A DNA stretch of 9,290 nt from Nocardia sp. (GCA_013361595.1 JABFXT010000424.1:1-9290), one strand, 5' to 3'. Counted from the stretch's first letter, positions 1-6,551 are shown. The notes: generated by a model from the sequence alone, not told the origin. Numbers and translations are program-made.

Positions 1-478
1 AGATACGGGCGCTCAGGAACGACTGCACATCATCGACATTGAAGACGTAGTTCGGAGTGTGCGCGTTCGTGTACGGATCCATACCGCGCTGACCGAAACC
101 GGTACCGGTCCGGTTGAACGAACGCAGTACGTGGAACAGACCCAGGAACACCGGCACCTGGGCCAGGATCGGCAGACAGCCCATGAGGGGGTTGAAGCCG
201 TGGTCCTTCTGCAGTTTCTGCATTTCGGTCGCCATCTTCTGGCGATCGTTCTTGTACTTCTTCTGCAGCTCTTTGATCTGTGGCTGCAGTTCCTGCATCT
301 GCTTGGTGGTACGCACCTGTCTCACGAACGGCTTGTACAGCACCAATCGCAGCGTGAAGACGAGGAACACCACGGACAGTGCCCAGGAAAGGCCGTTGTC
401 CGCCCCGAAGGCGAAGCCGAAGACCCGGTGCCAGAACCAGAGGATTCCGGACACCGGATAGTAGATGATATCGAGCAC
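1..478 (-). CDS. yidC: Membrane protein insertase YidC/Oxa1 family, C-terminus beyond window
   Basis: YidC inserts membrane proteins into the cytoplasmic membrane, alone or with SecYEG. The minus strand is open from the window edge to here and reads [16 protein letters not shown], the usual actinobacterial YidC N-terminus. About 159 codons are visible. The first membrane segment is around residues 30-48 and carries the conserved groove arginine (Arg44 in [13 protein letters not shown]). A charged cytoplasmic hairpin follows ([16 protein letters not shown], then [19 protein letters not shown]). The [16 protein letters not shown] segment matches the second transmembrane region. Like other Gram-positive forms it lacks the large periplasmic domain of the E. 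coli protein. The start chosen is GTG at 478, four bases after the yidD stop and preceded by a GGGAG ribosome site at 494-490. GTG at 490, overlapping yidD, is the alternative. It is the fourth gene of the rpmH-rnpA-yidD-yidC operon. Confidence 0.96.
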   Translation of the reverse strand, partial: MLDIIYYPVSGILWFWHRVFGFAFGADNGLSWALSVVFLVFTLRLVLYKPFVRQVRTTKQMQELQPQIKELQKKYKNDRQKMATEMQKLQKDHGFNPLMGCLPILAQVPVFLGLFHVLRSFNRTGTGFGQRGMDPYTNAHTPNYVFNVDDVQSFLSARI

Positions 479-482
479 GGCT

Positions 483-830
483 CTATGCACTCCCGTCGGT
501 AGTGTCACCGATCACCGCATGCGGTGATCCCTTACAAGATTCGGTCCGCGGATCGTCGTGGCTGACGCTGCGCCGCCGCTCCGGCACGGGATCCCATCCA
601 CCAGGGTGCCAGGGGGCGCATTTGGCCAGTCGCACGGCCGTCAATCCGAGGCCGATCACCAGCCCACGGGTACGTAGTGCGGTCACCGCGTATTCGCTAC
701 AGGTCGGCGTGAACCGGCACACCGGCATGCGGGTAGGAGAGACATAGGTCCGATACAGCTCGATCAGAAAGATCAGAACGTTCGCGGGCCACCGACGGAC
801 GGTCGCTACGTACCCGCTCCGGGAGCTCAT
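483..830 (-). CDS. yidD: Membrane protein insertion efficiency factor YidD
   Basis: YidD (DUF37, PF01809) is a small membrane-associated protein thought to help YidC insert proteins. The 115-residue product carries the family hallmark [11 protein letters not shown] (residues 38-48, with two of the conserved cysteines) and the HPGGWDPVP stretch that usually ends the conserved domain. Residues 15-31 ([17 protein letters not shown]) form the usual N-terminal amphipathic, membrane-binding helix. A tail of about 35 poorly conserved, polar residues follows the domain. The ATG start overlaps the rnpA stop as ATGA, so the two are probably translationally coupled. The gene ends at the start of yidC, in a tight four-gene unit. 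The family assignment is firm from the motif. The helper role is known for the family and is not shown here. Confidence 0.95.
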   Translation of the reverse strand: MSSRSGYVATVRRWPANVLIFLIELYRTYVSPTRMPVCRFTPTCSEYAVTALRTRGLVIGLGLTAVRLAKCAPWHPGGWDPVPERRRSVSHDDPRTESCKGSPHAVIGDTTDGSA

Positions 831-1231
831 CGCGAAATACCCCGGCCGGGCAATGTCACGGCCGATAGGGCTCCGAGCTTGCGTAACCCGCTCACCAGCT
901 GACGGCGCAACTCGCCACTGTCGGCGGTGGCGGCGCCGGGAAGCGCGCGGATCACGATATCCACCTCGGCGGGGATGTCGGGGGTCAATTCTGCACAGAT
1001 ATGACGCAGGCGGCGGGCCACGCGGTGTCGGACCACCGCATTTCCCACCGCCTTGCTGACGATCAATCCGAAACGTGGGCCGCCGAAACGAACCGGCGCG
1101 TCACGCACGATCGGCTCCGCCTGGCCGACCAGAACGTGGACGACCAGATCCCCTTTTCCCGCGCGCCGACCGCGTCGTACCGTTCGAGAGAAATCGGCAC
1201 GATCGTGCAGCCGGTGCGGCTCAGGTAGCAC
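827..1231 (-). CDS. rnpA: Ribonuclease P protein component
   Basis: RnpA is the protein subunit that binds the catalytic RNase P RNA and the 5' leader of precursor tRNAs. The 134-residue basic protein begins with MLPEPHRLHDRADFSRTVRRGRR, the usual opening with its conserved phenylalanine. The RNR signature KAVGNAVVRHRVARRLRH spans residues 60-77. PRFGLIVSK just before it belongs to the central beta sheet, and the VDIVIRALPGAA segment is the late conserved strand. Length is typical for actinobacteria. The start is GTG at 1231. No strong ribosome site precedes it, so the start rests on alignment of the MLPEPHRL opening with remembered family members. It lies 105 nt after rpmH in the same direction and overlaps yidD by four bases, so it is probably co-transcribed from the rpmH promoter. 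Confidence 0.95.
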   Translation of the reverse strand: MLPEPHRLHDRADFSRTVRRGRRAGKGDLVVHVLVGQAEPIVRDAPVRFGGPRFGLIVSKAVGNAVVRHRVARRLRHICAELTPDIPAEVDIVIRALPGAATADSGELRRQLVSGLRKLGALSAVTLPGRGISR

Positions 1232-1336
1232 CCGGACGTCCGGGGCTCGTCGAAGCCGCCACTGCGGTACAGCTACCGGCGGCGAGGGTCGGGGGGTTCG
1301 GCGGACCCGGCATCGGACACCGAATTCGACGGGAAA

Positions 1337-1480
1337 TCAGGCGGTGAGGGTGCCGCGGCCCTTACGGCGGCGCGCGGAGACGATGGCGCGGCCCGCACGG
1401 GTCCGCATCCGGAGACGGAAACCGTGGACCCGCGCCCGACGACGGTTGTTCGGCTGGAACGTCCGCTTGCCCTTGGCCAC
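1337..1480 (-). CDS. rpmH: 50S ribosomal protein L34
   Basis: L34 is a small, very basic protein of the large ribosomal subunit. The 47-codon frame reads V(M)[20 protein letters not shown] and continues [20 protein letters not shown] to the TLTA end, which covers the whole family from start to stop. The [20 protein letters not shown] core is diagnostic. The GTG start at 1480 has an AGGAG site eight bases upstream. The gene is first in the minus-strand operon with rnpA, an arrangement conserved across bacteria that links ribosome and tRNA-processing supply. A promoter and structured leader lie upstream (1481-1646). It is short and easily overlooked, but the call is secure. Confidence 0.98.
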   Translation of the reverse strand: MAKGKRTFQPNNRRRARVHGFRLRMRTRAGRAIVSARRRKGRGTLTA

Positions 1481-1502
1481 GGTGAACACTCCTCGAATTG
1501 GT

Positions 1503-1533
1503 GGGTGCCCTTCGGCACCCGAAGCTTTTTCGG
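1503..1533 (-). promoter_or_regulatory. Hairpins in the rpmH leader
   Basis: In the minus-strand transcript a perfect 7-bp GC stem (GGGTGCC / GGCACCC, 1503-1509 with 1514-1520, loop of four) sits about 20 nt ahead of the rpmH ribosome site. A second stem (CCGAA / TTCGG, 1519-1523 with 1529-1533) overlaps it by two bases, so the two may compete. On the plus strand the same DNA reads as a GC stem followed by a short T run (1526-1530), like an intrinsic terminator that would block transcription running from rpmH toward dnaA. Leader control or an antisense terminator are both inference. Confidence 0.5.
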
Positions 1534-1590
1534 TGATTCTGGCGATGTCTGCCCGGCGCCGCGGTCCTGGCGAACGGTCAGCACAGAACG

Positions 1591-1611
1591 GTCACCACGC
1601 CGGGGGGTGAC
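1591..1611 (-). promoter_or_regulatory. Hairpin at the predicted 5' end of the rpmH transcript
   Basis: GTCACC (1591-1596) and GGTGAC (1606-1611) can pair around a nine-base loop. The stem begins at the position expected for the first base of the transcript made from the promoter at 1618-1646. A hairpin at an mRNA 5' end often slows decay. The pairing is seen, the role is inferred. Confidence 0.35.
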
Positions 1612-1617
1612 TGTACG

Positions 1618-1646
1618 AGGGTACTTACCCAGTTATACCGGGTCAA
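1618..1646 (-). promoter_or_regulatory. Predicted sigma-A promoter of the rpmH-rnpA-yidD-yidC operon
   Basis: On the minus strand, TTGACC (1646-1641) is followed after exactly 17 bases by TACCCT (1623-1618). This is a near-consensus -35 and a typical actinobacterial -10. The expected start is near 1611, leaving a leader of about 130 nt before the rpmH GTG. No other hexamer pair in the region fits as well. Confidence 0.65.
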
Positions 1647-1809
1647 ACTCGCCCCCGTCGTGGTGTTCCGCGCGAGGTTCGGGCAACCCGACACCCGCGC
1701 CGCGGTGGCGATGATCACCGTGCGATCGTGGTTGTGACACAGGGGCGCAGGTCGGGCATCGTAGGCCGACCCGCGTGCAGCGCGGGACCGCAGCGGTGGT
1801 CCGCCGAGA

Positions 1810-1829
1810 TTGTCCCCATCTGTGGATAA
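1810..1829. promoter_or_regulatory. Inverted DnaA-box pair upstream of dnaA
   Basis: TTGTCCCCA (1810-1818, one mismatch to TTGTCCACA) and TGTGGATAA (1821-1829, a perfect box on the minus strand) face each other across two bases. A weaker box-like TGTGGAAAT follows at 1833-1841. A TACCCT hexamer at 1841-1846 could be a dnaA -10, which would put the boxes over its -35 region, but no good -35 is visible. DnaA autoregulation through such boxes is known in many bacteria. Here it is inferred from position. Confidence 0.7.
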
Positions 1830-2053
1830 TTGTGTGGAAATACCCTGTGAATGGCATATTCGTAGGGCCGAAGGTGCCACGCCGCAGCCGGGATATCGGG
1901 GATTCCGGGCAGCGTCCCCGGGGCCGTAACCACGGGATACGGCTGATCGGTGGAGCGGACGTATGCGGTGTCACTGGGACGAACCAGTACAGTGGACGCA
2001 CCGCGAGCCCCGGACGTCTGCGCCGAGCAACCGACTCCCGGGGAGGACACTGG
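1830..2053 (+). promoter_or_regulatory. dnaA promoter and leader region
   Basis: No gene is seen between the divergent rpmH promoter and dnaA. The dnaA reading frame stays open upstream to about 1775, but the extra residues do not resemble a DnaA N-terminus. Two hexamers could serve as a -10 for dnaA: TACCCT (1841-1846) and TACAGT (1988-1993). Neither has a convincing -35. The exact start is undecided. Confidence 0.4.
2040..2046 (+). promoter_or_regulatory. dnaA ribosome binding site, decides the start
   Basis: GGGGAGG lies seven bases ahead of the ATG at 2054. This strong site and the family-typical [12 protein letters not shown] opening place the dnaA start at 2054 and not at the upstream edge of the open frame. 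Confidence 0.85.
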
Positions 2054-4288
2054 ATGGACGACGAGCAGAACGTACTGGCCACCGTGTGGCCGGAGGTGGT
2101 CGCGGAATTGACCACCGGTTCGCCCGACGGTGCCATCGGCGCGGTGACCCGAGCTCAGCAGGCCTGGCTCAAACTCGTCAAACCGTTGATGGTCGTGCAG
2201 GGCTTCGCGCTGCTCTCGGTCCCGTCCTCCCTTGCTCAGGAAGCCATCGAACGCGACCTCCGCGAGCCCATTCTCCGATCGCTCGGTCGTCGTCTCGGGC
2301 CGCAGGTGGAGGGTCTCGGGGTCCGGATCGCCGCACCACTGCCGGCCGGTGCCGACAACGGGCCGGCCAGGCACGCTCGAATGACCAGCAGGCCGGAACC
2401 GATCGCGCCGCGGCCCGAACATTTCGGCACTCCGCGATCCGGTCCGGCGCCCGTCGCCTACCCGGCGGCCGGCACGGGCGGGGGTACATGGCCGGTCGAG
2501 AGCGGACGCGACTCCGGCGACGGTGAGTTCGCCGCCCGCGGTTACGACGCCGACCCCGGATTCCCGCGCACTCCGGGAACTCCCGGTGAGTCGCGTTTCC
2601 CGCGGCGAGGTTTTTCACACGAGGCCGAGCTGCCCCTCACCGGTGAGCTACCGCTCAATCCGACTCTCTCGCGTGGTGCCGATCCGGTCGCGGGCGAACC
2701 GGTACGCCGGCCGAACCTGCCCGAGTTGCCGCACGGTGGGGATTTTCCGGCCGAACCCGTGCTGCCCCGGGACACCGCGGAGCCGGTGCGCGAGCCCTAC
2801 GCGGCTCCGCGGTCCTACCCACGCGAGTACGCGCCGGCCACGGACTACTCCAGGGACAACGGCTACGAACGGGACCGGCAGTATCCGCCCGCGGAGTACC
2901 GCGACAGCTACGGAAGCGCGCGCGGCGATATCGCCGACCCGGCGCCCGTCGGACATGAACGAGGTGCGGTGCCGCCGCCCCGGGACAGCGCACCCGAACG
3001 CGAGCCGGTGCTACCGCCACGGCGGGCCGGCCGGCCCGCCCAGGAAACACTGTTCGCGCCCGATATAGCCGCGGGCGATATCGCGGCCCGGGACGGGCTC
3101 CGCGATACCGATCGCGACAGTCTGCGCGAGAGCGTCCGTGACCCGGGGGTCGACCCGGAGCCCGATGGACACCTCGAGGACGAGACGGTGGTGAACGTCC
3201 GGGATTCCTGGCCCACCTTCTTCGCGAAATCGTCGGACGCGGGCGATACGGCGAAACCGGCGGCGAGCCTGAACGCCAAGTACACCTTCGAAACCTTCGT
3301 CATCGGCGCGTCCAACCGGTTCGCGCACGCTGCGGCGGTCGCCATCGCCGAGGCTCCGGCCCGGGCGTACAACCCGCTGTTCGTATGGGGTGCTTCGGGG
3401 CTGGGCAAGACTCACCTGTTGCATGCCGCCGGTCACTATGCCCAGCGGCTCTTCCCCGGGATGCGGGTCAAGTACGTCTCCACCGAGGAATTCACCAACG
3501 ACTTCATCAACAGCCTGCGGGACGACCGCAAGGTCGCGTTCAAACGCCGCTACCGCGAAACCGATATTCTGCTGGTCGACGATATCCAGTTCATCGAGGG
3601 CAAAGAAGGTATCCAGGAAGAGTTCTTCCACACCTTCAACACCCTGCACAATGCGAACAAGCAGATCGTGGTGTCCTCGGATCGTCCACCCAAACAGCTG
3701 GCCACGCTGGAGGAACGGCTGCGCACTCGGTTCGAGTGGGGGCTGATCACCGATGTGCAGCCGCCCGAGCTGGAGACGCGGATCGCCATTCTGCGCAAGA
3801 AGGCCCGCATGGATCGCCTCGACGTACCGCACGATGTGCTGGAGCTGATCGCCAGCCGGGTGGAACGTAATATCCGCGAACTCGAGGGCGCGTTGATCCG
3901 CGTCACCGCTTTCGCGTCGTTGAACGGGCAACCGCTCGACCAGTCCGTGGCCGAAGTGGTGCTACGCGATCTCATGCCCGAATCGCAGGATGTGGAGATC
4001 ACCGCGTCCACGATCATGGGTGTCACCGCGGAGTACTTCAACACCTCGATGGACGAGCTCACCGGCCCGGGTAAGGCCCGGCCGCTCGCCCAGGCCAGGC
4101 AGATCGCCATGTATCTGTGCCGGGAGCTCACCGATCTGTCCCTGCCCAAGATCGGCCAGGCGTTCGGACGCGACCATACGACGGTCATGTACGCGGAGAA
4201 GAAGGTCCGCAAGGAAATGTCGGAGCGGCGCCGCGTGTACGACCAGGTCCAGGAACTCACCGCCCGGATCAAACAGCGCTCCCGGTGA
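2054..4288 (+). CDS. dnaA: Chromosomal replication initiator protein DnaA (long linker)
   Basis: DnaA binds 9-mer boxes in oriC, forms an ATP-dependent filament and opens the origin so that helicase can load. The product is 744 residues, against 507 in M. tuberculosis. Domain I (about 1-95) is the oligomerisation and helicase-contact domain. Domain II (about 96-405) is a very long, Pro/Arg/Asp/Glu/Gly-rich, probably disordered linker that accounts for the extra size. Domain III starts at [20 protein letters not shown] (406). It has Walker A GASGLGKT (446-453), Walker B LLVDD (506-510), sensor 1 IVVSSDRPP, a box VII arginine finger in [10 protein letters not shown] (Arg559) and sensor 2 in NIRELEGAL (Arg608). 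Domain IV ends with the box-binding signature [16 protein letters not shown] (Asp707-Val711). All catalytic residues are present. An inverted DnaA-box pair upstream suggests autoregulation. It is divergent from rpmH. Confidence 0.98.
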   Translation: MDDEQNVLATVWPEVVAELTTGSPDGAIGAVTRAQQAWLKLVKPLMVVQGFALLSVPSSLAQEAIERDLREPILRSLGRRLGPQVEGLGVRIAAPLPAGADNGPARHARMTSRPEPIAPRPEHFGTPRSGPAPVAYPAAGTGGGTWPVESGRDSGDGEFAARGYDADPGFPRTPGTPGESRFPRRGFSHEAELPLTGELPLNPTLSRGADPVAGEPVRRPNLPELPHGGDFPAEPVLPRDTAEPVREPYAAPRSYPREYAPATDYSRDNGYERDRQYPPAEYRDSYGSARGDIADPAPVGHERGAVPPPRDSAPEREPVLPPRRAGRPAQETLFAPDIAAGDIAARDGLRDTDRDSLRESVRDPGVDPEPDGHLEDETVVNVRDSWPTFFAKSSDAGDTAKPAASLNAKYTFETFVIGASNRFAHAAAVAIAEAPARAYNPLFVWGASGLGKTHLLHAAGHYAQRLFPGMRVKYVSTEEFTNDFINSLRDDRKVAFKRRYRETDILLVDDIQFIEGKEGIQEEFFHTFNTLHNANKQIVVSSDRPPKQLATLEERLRTRFEWGLITDVQPPELETRIAILRKKARMDRLDVPHDVLELIASRVERNIRELEGALIRVTAFASLNGQPLDQSVAEVVLRDLMPESQDVEITASTIMGVTAEYFNTSMDELTGPGKARPLAQARQIAMYLCRELTDLSLPKIGQAFGRDHTTVMYAEKKVRKEMSERRRVYDQVQELTARIKQRSR

Positions 4289-4347
4289 TATCCCGCGGAT
4301 CGGTCCGGGCGTTCACGATATCCGGGATCAGCGTTCTGGACAGGTAG

Positions 4348-4947
4348 GTGACCGTGTCGTTCACCGAGCTGCCGGCGACCGCGGCCTGGGCACACCGAGA
4401 CGCGCGGACGGGCTTCGAGGTCGTGTATCCGCGGCGCGACGGTGTCGGCCATCGAATGATCGGTTGCACCACGGCGGTCGAGGACGACCGAACGTGGTTC
4501 GTGGAGTACGACATCACGATCGACTCCCGCTGGGTTACCCGGTCCGCCCTCGTGACGGGCCGGTCGGTGGCGGGACGGCGATCTGTTCTGCTGGAGACGG
4601 ACGGCGCCGGACACTGGCTCGTCGACGGGGCGGCCGCGGCACATCTGGACGGCTGCCTCGATGTCGACCTGGAATCGTCCGCCCTGACCAACACCCTGCC
4701 CGTACACCGCCTCGCGCTACCGGTGGGCGCCCGGGCCGACGCACCGGCAGCCTATGTCCTTGCCAGCGATCTGACTGTCGAGCGACTGGAACAGCGATAT
4801 CAGCGCATCGACGACAGGGCCACGGATGACTGCGCACACTCGTACTACGACTATGTCGCGCCCGCATTCGATTTCGCCTGCCGGTTGGTCTACGACGAAT
4901 CGGGCCTTGTCCTCCATTACCCCGGAATAGCCACCCGCGTCGCCTGA
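4348..4947 (+). CDS. Putative glycolipid-binding (DUF1089-like) protein
   Basis: The 199-residue product matches my memory of the putative glycolipid-binding family (PF06475, formerly DUF1089), which has a beta-rich fold. Seen here are GHWLVDG (88-94), CLDVDLESSALTNTLPVHRL (103-122, the family's most conserved stretch), EQRYQRI (148-154) and the closing YDYVAPAFDFACRLVYDESG (167-186) followed by LVLHYPGIATR. No signal peptide or membrane segment is visible, so it is probably cytoplasmic. The family's ligand is poorly established, so the glycolipid label should be read with caution. The start is GTG at 4348. GTG at 4354, with AGG a few bases upstream, is possible. It begins 59 bp after dnaA in the same direction, perhaps by read-through from dnaA. 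Its place between dnaA and oriC is unusual. A hairpin about 205 bp downstream (5154-5184) may end its transcript. Confidence 0.78.
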   Translation: MTVSFTELPATAAWAHRDARTGFEVVYPRRDGVGHRMIGCTTAVEDDRTWFVEYDITIDSRWVTRSALVTGRSVAGRRSVLLETDGAGHWLVDGAAAAHLDGCLDVDLESSALTNTLPVHRLALPVGARADAPAAYVLASDLTVERLEQRYQRIDDRATDDCAHSYYDYVAPAFDFACRLVYDESGLVLHYPGIATRVA

Positions 4948-5258
4948 GTGTGCCCGGTCGCTCAGCACTGCCGGGTGGCCCACTGCCCGCACACGAGGCG
5001 GAGTCGGCGGCCGACGGACGCGACGAATCGCGCACCGCCGGGTCCAGGCCGTATCGGTTGGTACAGGGCGGTATCGGGCCTCGAGAGCGACCGGGAAGCG
5101 GCGCGAACGGCGACCTGACACCCCCGCAACTCCGGACCGCCGGCGCCGCGGCTGCCTCACCGAACCCAGCGAGTTCGGTGAGGCGCGACCGGACGTGAGG
5201 GCGAATCGGTCGAGGTCCCGGCCGGCAAGCCGCAAAGTTCTTCCAGCGCAATCCTGTT
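4948..5258. other. Non-coding stretch between the glycolipid-binding gene and oriC
   Basis: About 310 bp without a supported gene. A short open frame (4950-5198) has arbitrary composition, no ribosome site and runs into the hairpin at 5154-5184, so I do not call it. No DnaA boxes were seen here. The only clear structure is that hairpin. Confidence 0.5.
5154..5184. terminator. 12-bp perfect hairpin, candidate terminator
   Basis: GCCTCACCGAAC (5154-5165) pairs perfectly with GTTCGGTGAGGC (5173-5184) around a seven-base loop. No T run follows, as is common for actinobacterial stem-only terminators. Its place suggests it ends transcription from dnaA and the following gene before it enters oriC, or blocks transcription from the other side. 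Function is inferred. Confidence 0.55.
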
Positions 5259-5319
5259 CGCCGAGGCCGTCGAACCGCGTCGTTTCCGGTATCGGACCGG
5301 GATCTCGACGGCCTCGGCG
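5259..5319. repeat. Long inverted repeat at the left edge of oriC
   Basis: Arms CGCCGAGGCCGTCGA (5259-5273) and TCGACGGCCTCGGCG (5305-5319) are perfectly complementary over 15 bp, with 31 bases between them. The spacer holds a second small stem (CCGGT 5286-5290 with ACCGG 5296-5300). The structure ends nine bases before the first DnaA box at 5328. It could be a terminator shielding the origin, a cruciform or a protein site. Confidence 0.6.
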
Positions 5320-5382
5320 TGTCGGAACCATCCACAGGTGTGTCGCTAACAGGCTGTGGATGCTCTGAACAGGCACTTTCCG

Positions 5383-5402
5383 GTATCCACAGCTGTGGAT
5401 TC
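5383..5402. repeat. Back-to-back DnaA-box pair in oriC
   Basis: GTATCCACA, a GC dinucleotide, then TGTGGATTC form an inverted pair. The inner 16 bases (5385-5400) are a perfect palindrome. The geometry is the same as the pairs at 1810-1829 and 7857-7876. Confidence 0.75.
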
Positions 5403-5454
5403 CCCAGGTTGTCCACCGGTGCATCCACAGAGTTGGAGGCCAGTTGGGGGCAAC

Positions 5455-5478
5455 TTGTCCACAGGCTGGTTATCCACA
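5455..5478 (+). promoter_or_regulatory. Two perfect tandem DnaA boxes
   Basis: TTGTCCACA (5455-5463) and TTATCCACA (5470-5478) lie in the same orientation with starts 15 bp apart. GTTTCCACA (5479-5487) follows directly and TCGTCCACA comes at 5495-5503. This is the strongest tandem run in the origin and a likely nucleation site for DnaA. Confidence 0.85.
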
Positions 5479-5538
5479 GTTTCCACAGGCAGATTCGTCC
5501 ACAGCTACTGAACAGCGATGTTCCGGTCAGAAGGGTGG

Positions 5539-5589
5539 GGACAACCTGTGGATTCCTCGAGGATTCCTCGAGGAATCCACAGGTTGTCC
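5539..5589. repeat. 51-bp perfect palindrome inside oriC
   Basis: Two 25-bp arms (5539-5563 and 5565-5589) are exact reverse complements around a single T at 5564. Each arm runs from GGACAACC through a TGTGGATTC DnaA-like box to CCTCGAGGA at the centre. Right-hand boxes are GAATCCACA (5573-5581) and TTGTCCACG (5584-5592), with left mirrors at 5547-5555 and 5536-5544. Confidence 0.9.
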
Positions 5590-5660
5590 ACGGATCCATG
5601 CACAGTGTGCACAACAGCCCAAAATCTGGGGACCAAGTTGGGGACCAGCTGTGGACGCAG

Positions 5661-5684
5661 TGTGGACAACGAAAACTGTCCACA
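5661..5684. repeat. Inverted DnaA boxes TGTGGACA / TGTCCACA
   Basis: TGTGGACAA (5661-5669, a perfect box on the minus strand) and CTGTCCACA (5676-5684) form 8-bp perfect arms around eight bases. The box order is opposite to the back-to-back modules elsewhere in the window. Confidence 0.75.
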
Positions 5685-5698
5685 GCCACCGAGAATTC

Positions 5699-5727
5699 AT
5701 CCTCGAGTTATCCTCGAGCCATCCACA
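5699..5727 (+). repeat. Phased 11-bp CTCGAG array ending in a DnaA box
   Basis: ATCCTCGAGTT (5699-5709), ATCCTCGAGCC (5710-5720) and then ATCCACA (5721-5727) repeat with an exact 11-bp step. The last unit completes the box CCATCCACA (5719-5727). The same design occurs at 5553-5581 inside the large palindrome (TTCCTCGAGGA twice, then ATCCACA). Confidence 0.75.
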
Positions 5728-5783
5728 ACCGGACACGCCGTGTGAGCTGGAAGAACAGCGGAAACCCACAGTTTCCACAGGGC

Positions 5784-5829
5784 CTATTACTACTCCTGTT
5801 CTTCATCTAGATAATTTCTCTTCAAAACA
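5784..5829. other. AT-rich stretch, candidate DNA unwinding element
   Basis: 32 of 46 bases are A or T in a strongly GC-rich window. The stretch includes CTAGATAATTTCTCTTCAAA. It is bordered by a box-like GTTTCCACA (5771-5779) on the left and a perfect DnaA box (5835-5843) on the right. This is where DnaA would be expected to melt the origin. Confidence 0.75.
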
Positions 5830-5834
5830 GGCTG

Positions 5835-5843
5835 TGTGGACAA
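5835..5843 (-). promoter_or_regulatory. Perfect DnaA box beside the AT-rich element
   Basis: TGTGGACAA reads TTGTCCACA on the minus strand. It sits five bases right of the AT-rich stretch, with a CTCGAG hexamer two bases further on (5846-5851). It could anchor a DnaA filament that grows into the unwinding element. Confidence 0.85.
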
Positions 5844-6027
5844 GTCTCGAGCGGTCCGCACGACCGCACGAACTCGCAAAGACACCGGGACAGCGAGAGA
5901 GTCGCTTCCTCCGGGATCGACGCCGGGTCCGCGAACCGGTCGCAGTGCGGATACAGATCGCCTCCCCGGATCGCTGCGGACCCGTCCCGGTACCTCGTGC
6001 TCGAACCTCCGGATCAAGGGGGCACCG

Positions 6028-6271
6028 GCATCCACATCCGGCACGGGTGATCTGTGGATGAAGGCCACGGGTCGACGAATTCGCGGGTCCGCCTTTCGTG
6101 TGCAGGCGGAAGCAACGCGCGGCCGGTGGGAGTCGACGGTTCACGAGTACGAACGGGGAGGGCGGTGGACCCGCAGGGACGGGTGTGCGCAGTTGTGCAC
6201 AGCACCCGGCGGGAAGACTGTGGACAGCGTCACGGGTAGCGGAGTCCGCCGTTCATCCACAGTTGTGTACA
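6028..6271. promoter_or_regulatory. Second, sparser DnaA-box cluster between oriC core and dnaN
   Basis: Box-like 9-mers are GCATCCACA (6028-6036), TGTGGATGA (6053-6061), TTGTGCACA (6193-6201), TGTGGACAG (6219-6227), TCATCCACA (6253-6261) and TTGTGTACA (6263-6271). None is a perfect TTRTCCACA, so affinity may be lower than in the core. They could extend the origin or control dnaN. Between 5852 and 6551 I see no gene. The open frames there lack ribosome sites and recognisable sequence. Confidence 0.6.
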
Positions 6272-6337
6272 GCCGATCGGTGCAGGTCGAGCCCACGCGC
6301 ACAGATACCGCTGCCCGGCCTGGCCCGCACCGCACCG

Positions 6338-6362
6338 GAGGACGTATCCTCCAGTCGGAGGG
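6338..6362 (+). promoter_or_regulatory. Alternative hairpins in the dnaN upstream region
   Basis: GGAGGA (6338-6343), TCCTCC (6348-6353) and GGAGG (6358-6362) can form two mutually exclusive stems, with the middle segment pairing either way. It lies about 190 bp before dnaN. Whether it is transcribed is unknown, since the dnaN promoter could not be placed. Confidence 0.3.
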
Positions 6363-6551
6363 GCAGCCGACCCGGTCGCTCGAAACGGGGTACGGTCTGA
6401 TGTCGGCCGCTCGTGCCAGACTCCTCGTGCGGTCGGTCCGGATCCCGGCCACCGCATCGACCACCGCGCCGGTGGCCGAGTCTGCACAGCGGGATACACG
6501 GGGGCACTACAGCCGTCGATCCACACTGAATGGGAGAGGACACCTCGGGCG

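Larger units (their letters stand above)
5328..5843. other. oriC: Chromosomal replication origin, core (oriC)
   Basis: DnaA boxes are packed here at roughly one per 40 bp, between dnaA and dnaN as in other actinobacteria. Perfect TTRTCCACA boxes are at 5455-5463 (+), 5470-5478 (+), 5661-5669 (-) and 5835-5843 (-). Close variants are at 5328-5336 (+), 5383-5391 (+), 5409-5417 (+), 5495-5503 (+), 5536-5544 (-), 5584-5592 (+), 5606-5614 (-), 5676-5684 (+) and 5719-5727 (+). Further 7/9 matches include TGTGGATGC at 5355, TGTGGATTC at 5394 and 5547, and GTTTCCACA at 5479 and 5771. The AT-rich element at 5784-5829 lies inside the right edge. The limits are set by box density and may be wider. Confidence 0.93.

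Noticed and set aside
1775..2053. Extended N-terminus of dnaA from the upstream open frame
   Set aside because: The extra 93 residues include the DnaA-box region and do not look like DnaA. The ATG at 2054 has a strong ribosome site and gives the family start.
1715..2422. Minus-strand open frame across the dnaA upstream region
   Set aside because: It overlaps the control region and the dnaA 5' end and shows no recognisable domain or start signal.
4950..5198. 82-codon open frame after the glycolipid-binding gene
   Set aside because: No ribosome site, no recognisable sequence, and it runs through a strong hairpin.
4535..5689. Long minus-strand open frame (384 codons) across the glycolipid-binding gene and oriC
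   Set aside because: Its N-terminal part is a translation of DnaA boxes and its remainder is a shadow of a high-GC gene. There is no family resemblance or ribosome site.
5328..5843. CRISPR array or insertion sequence suggested by the dense short repeats
   Set aside because: The repeats are 9-mer DnaA boxes of both orientations with irregular spacing. There are no uniform repeat-spacer units, transposase or target duplication.
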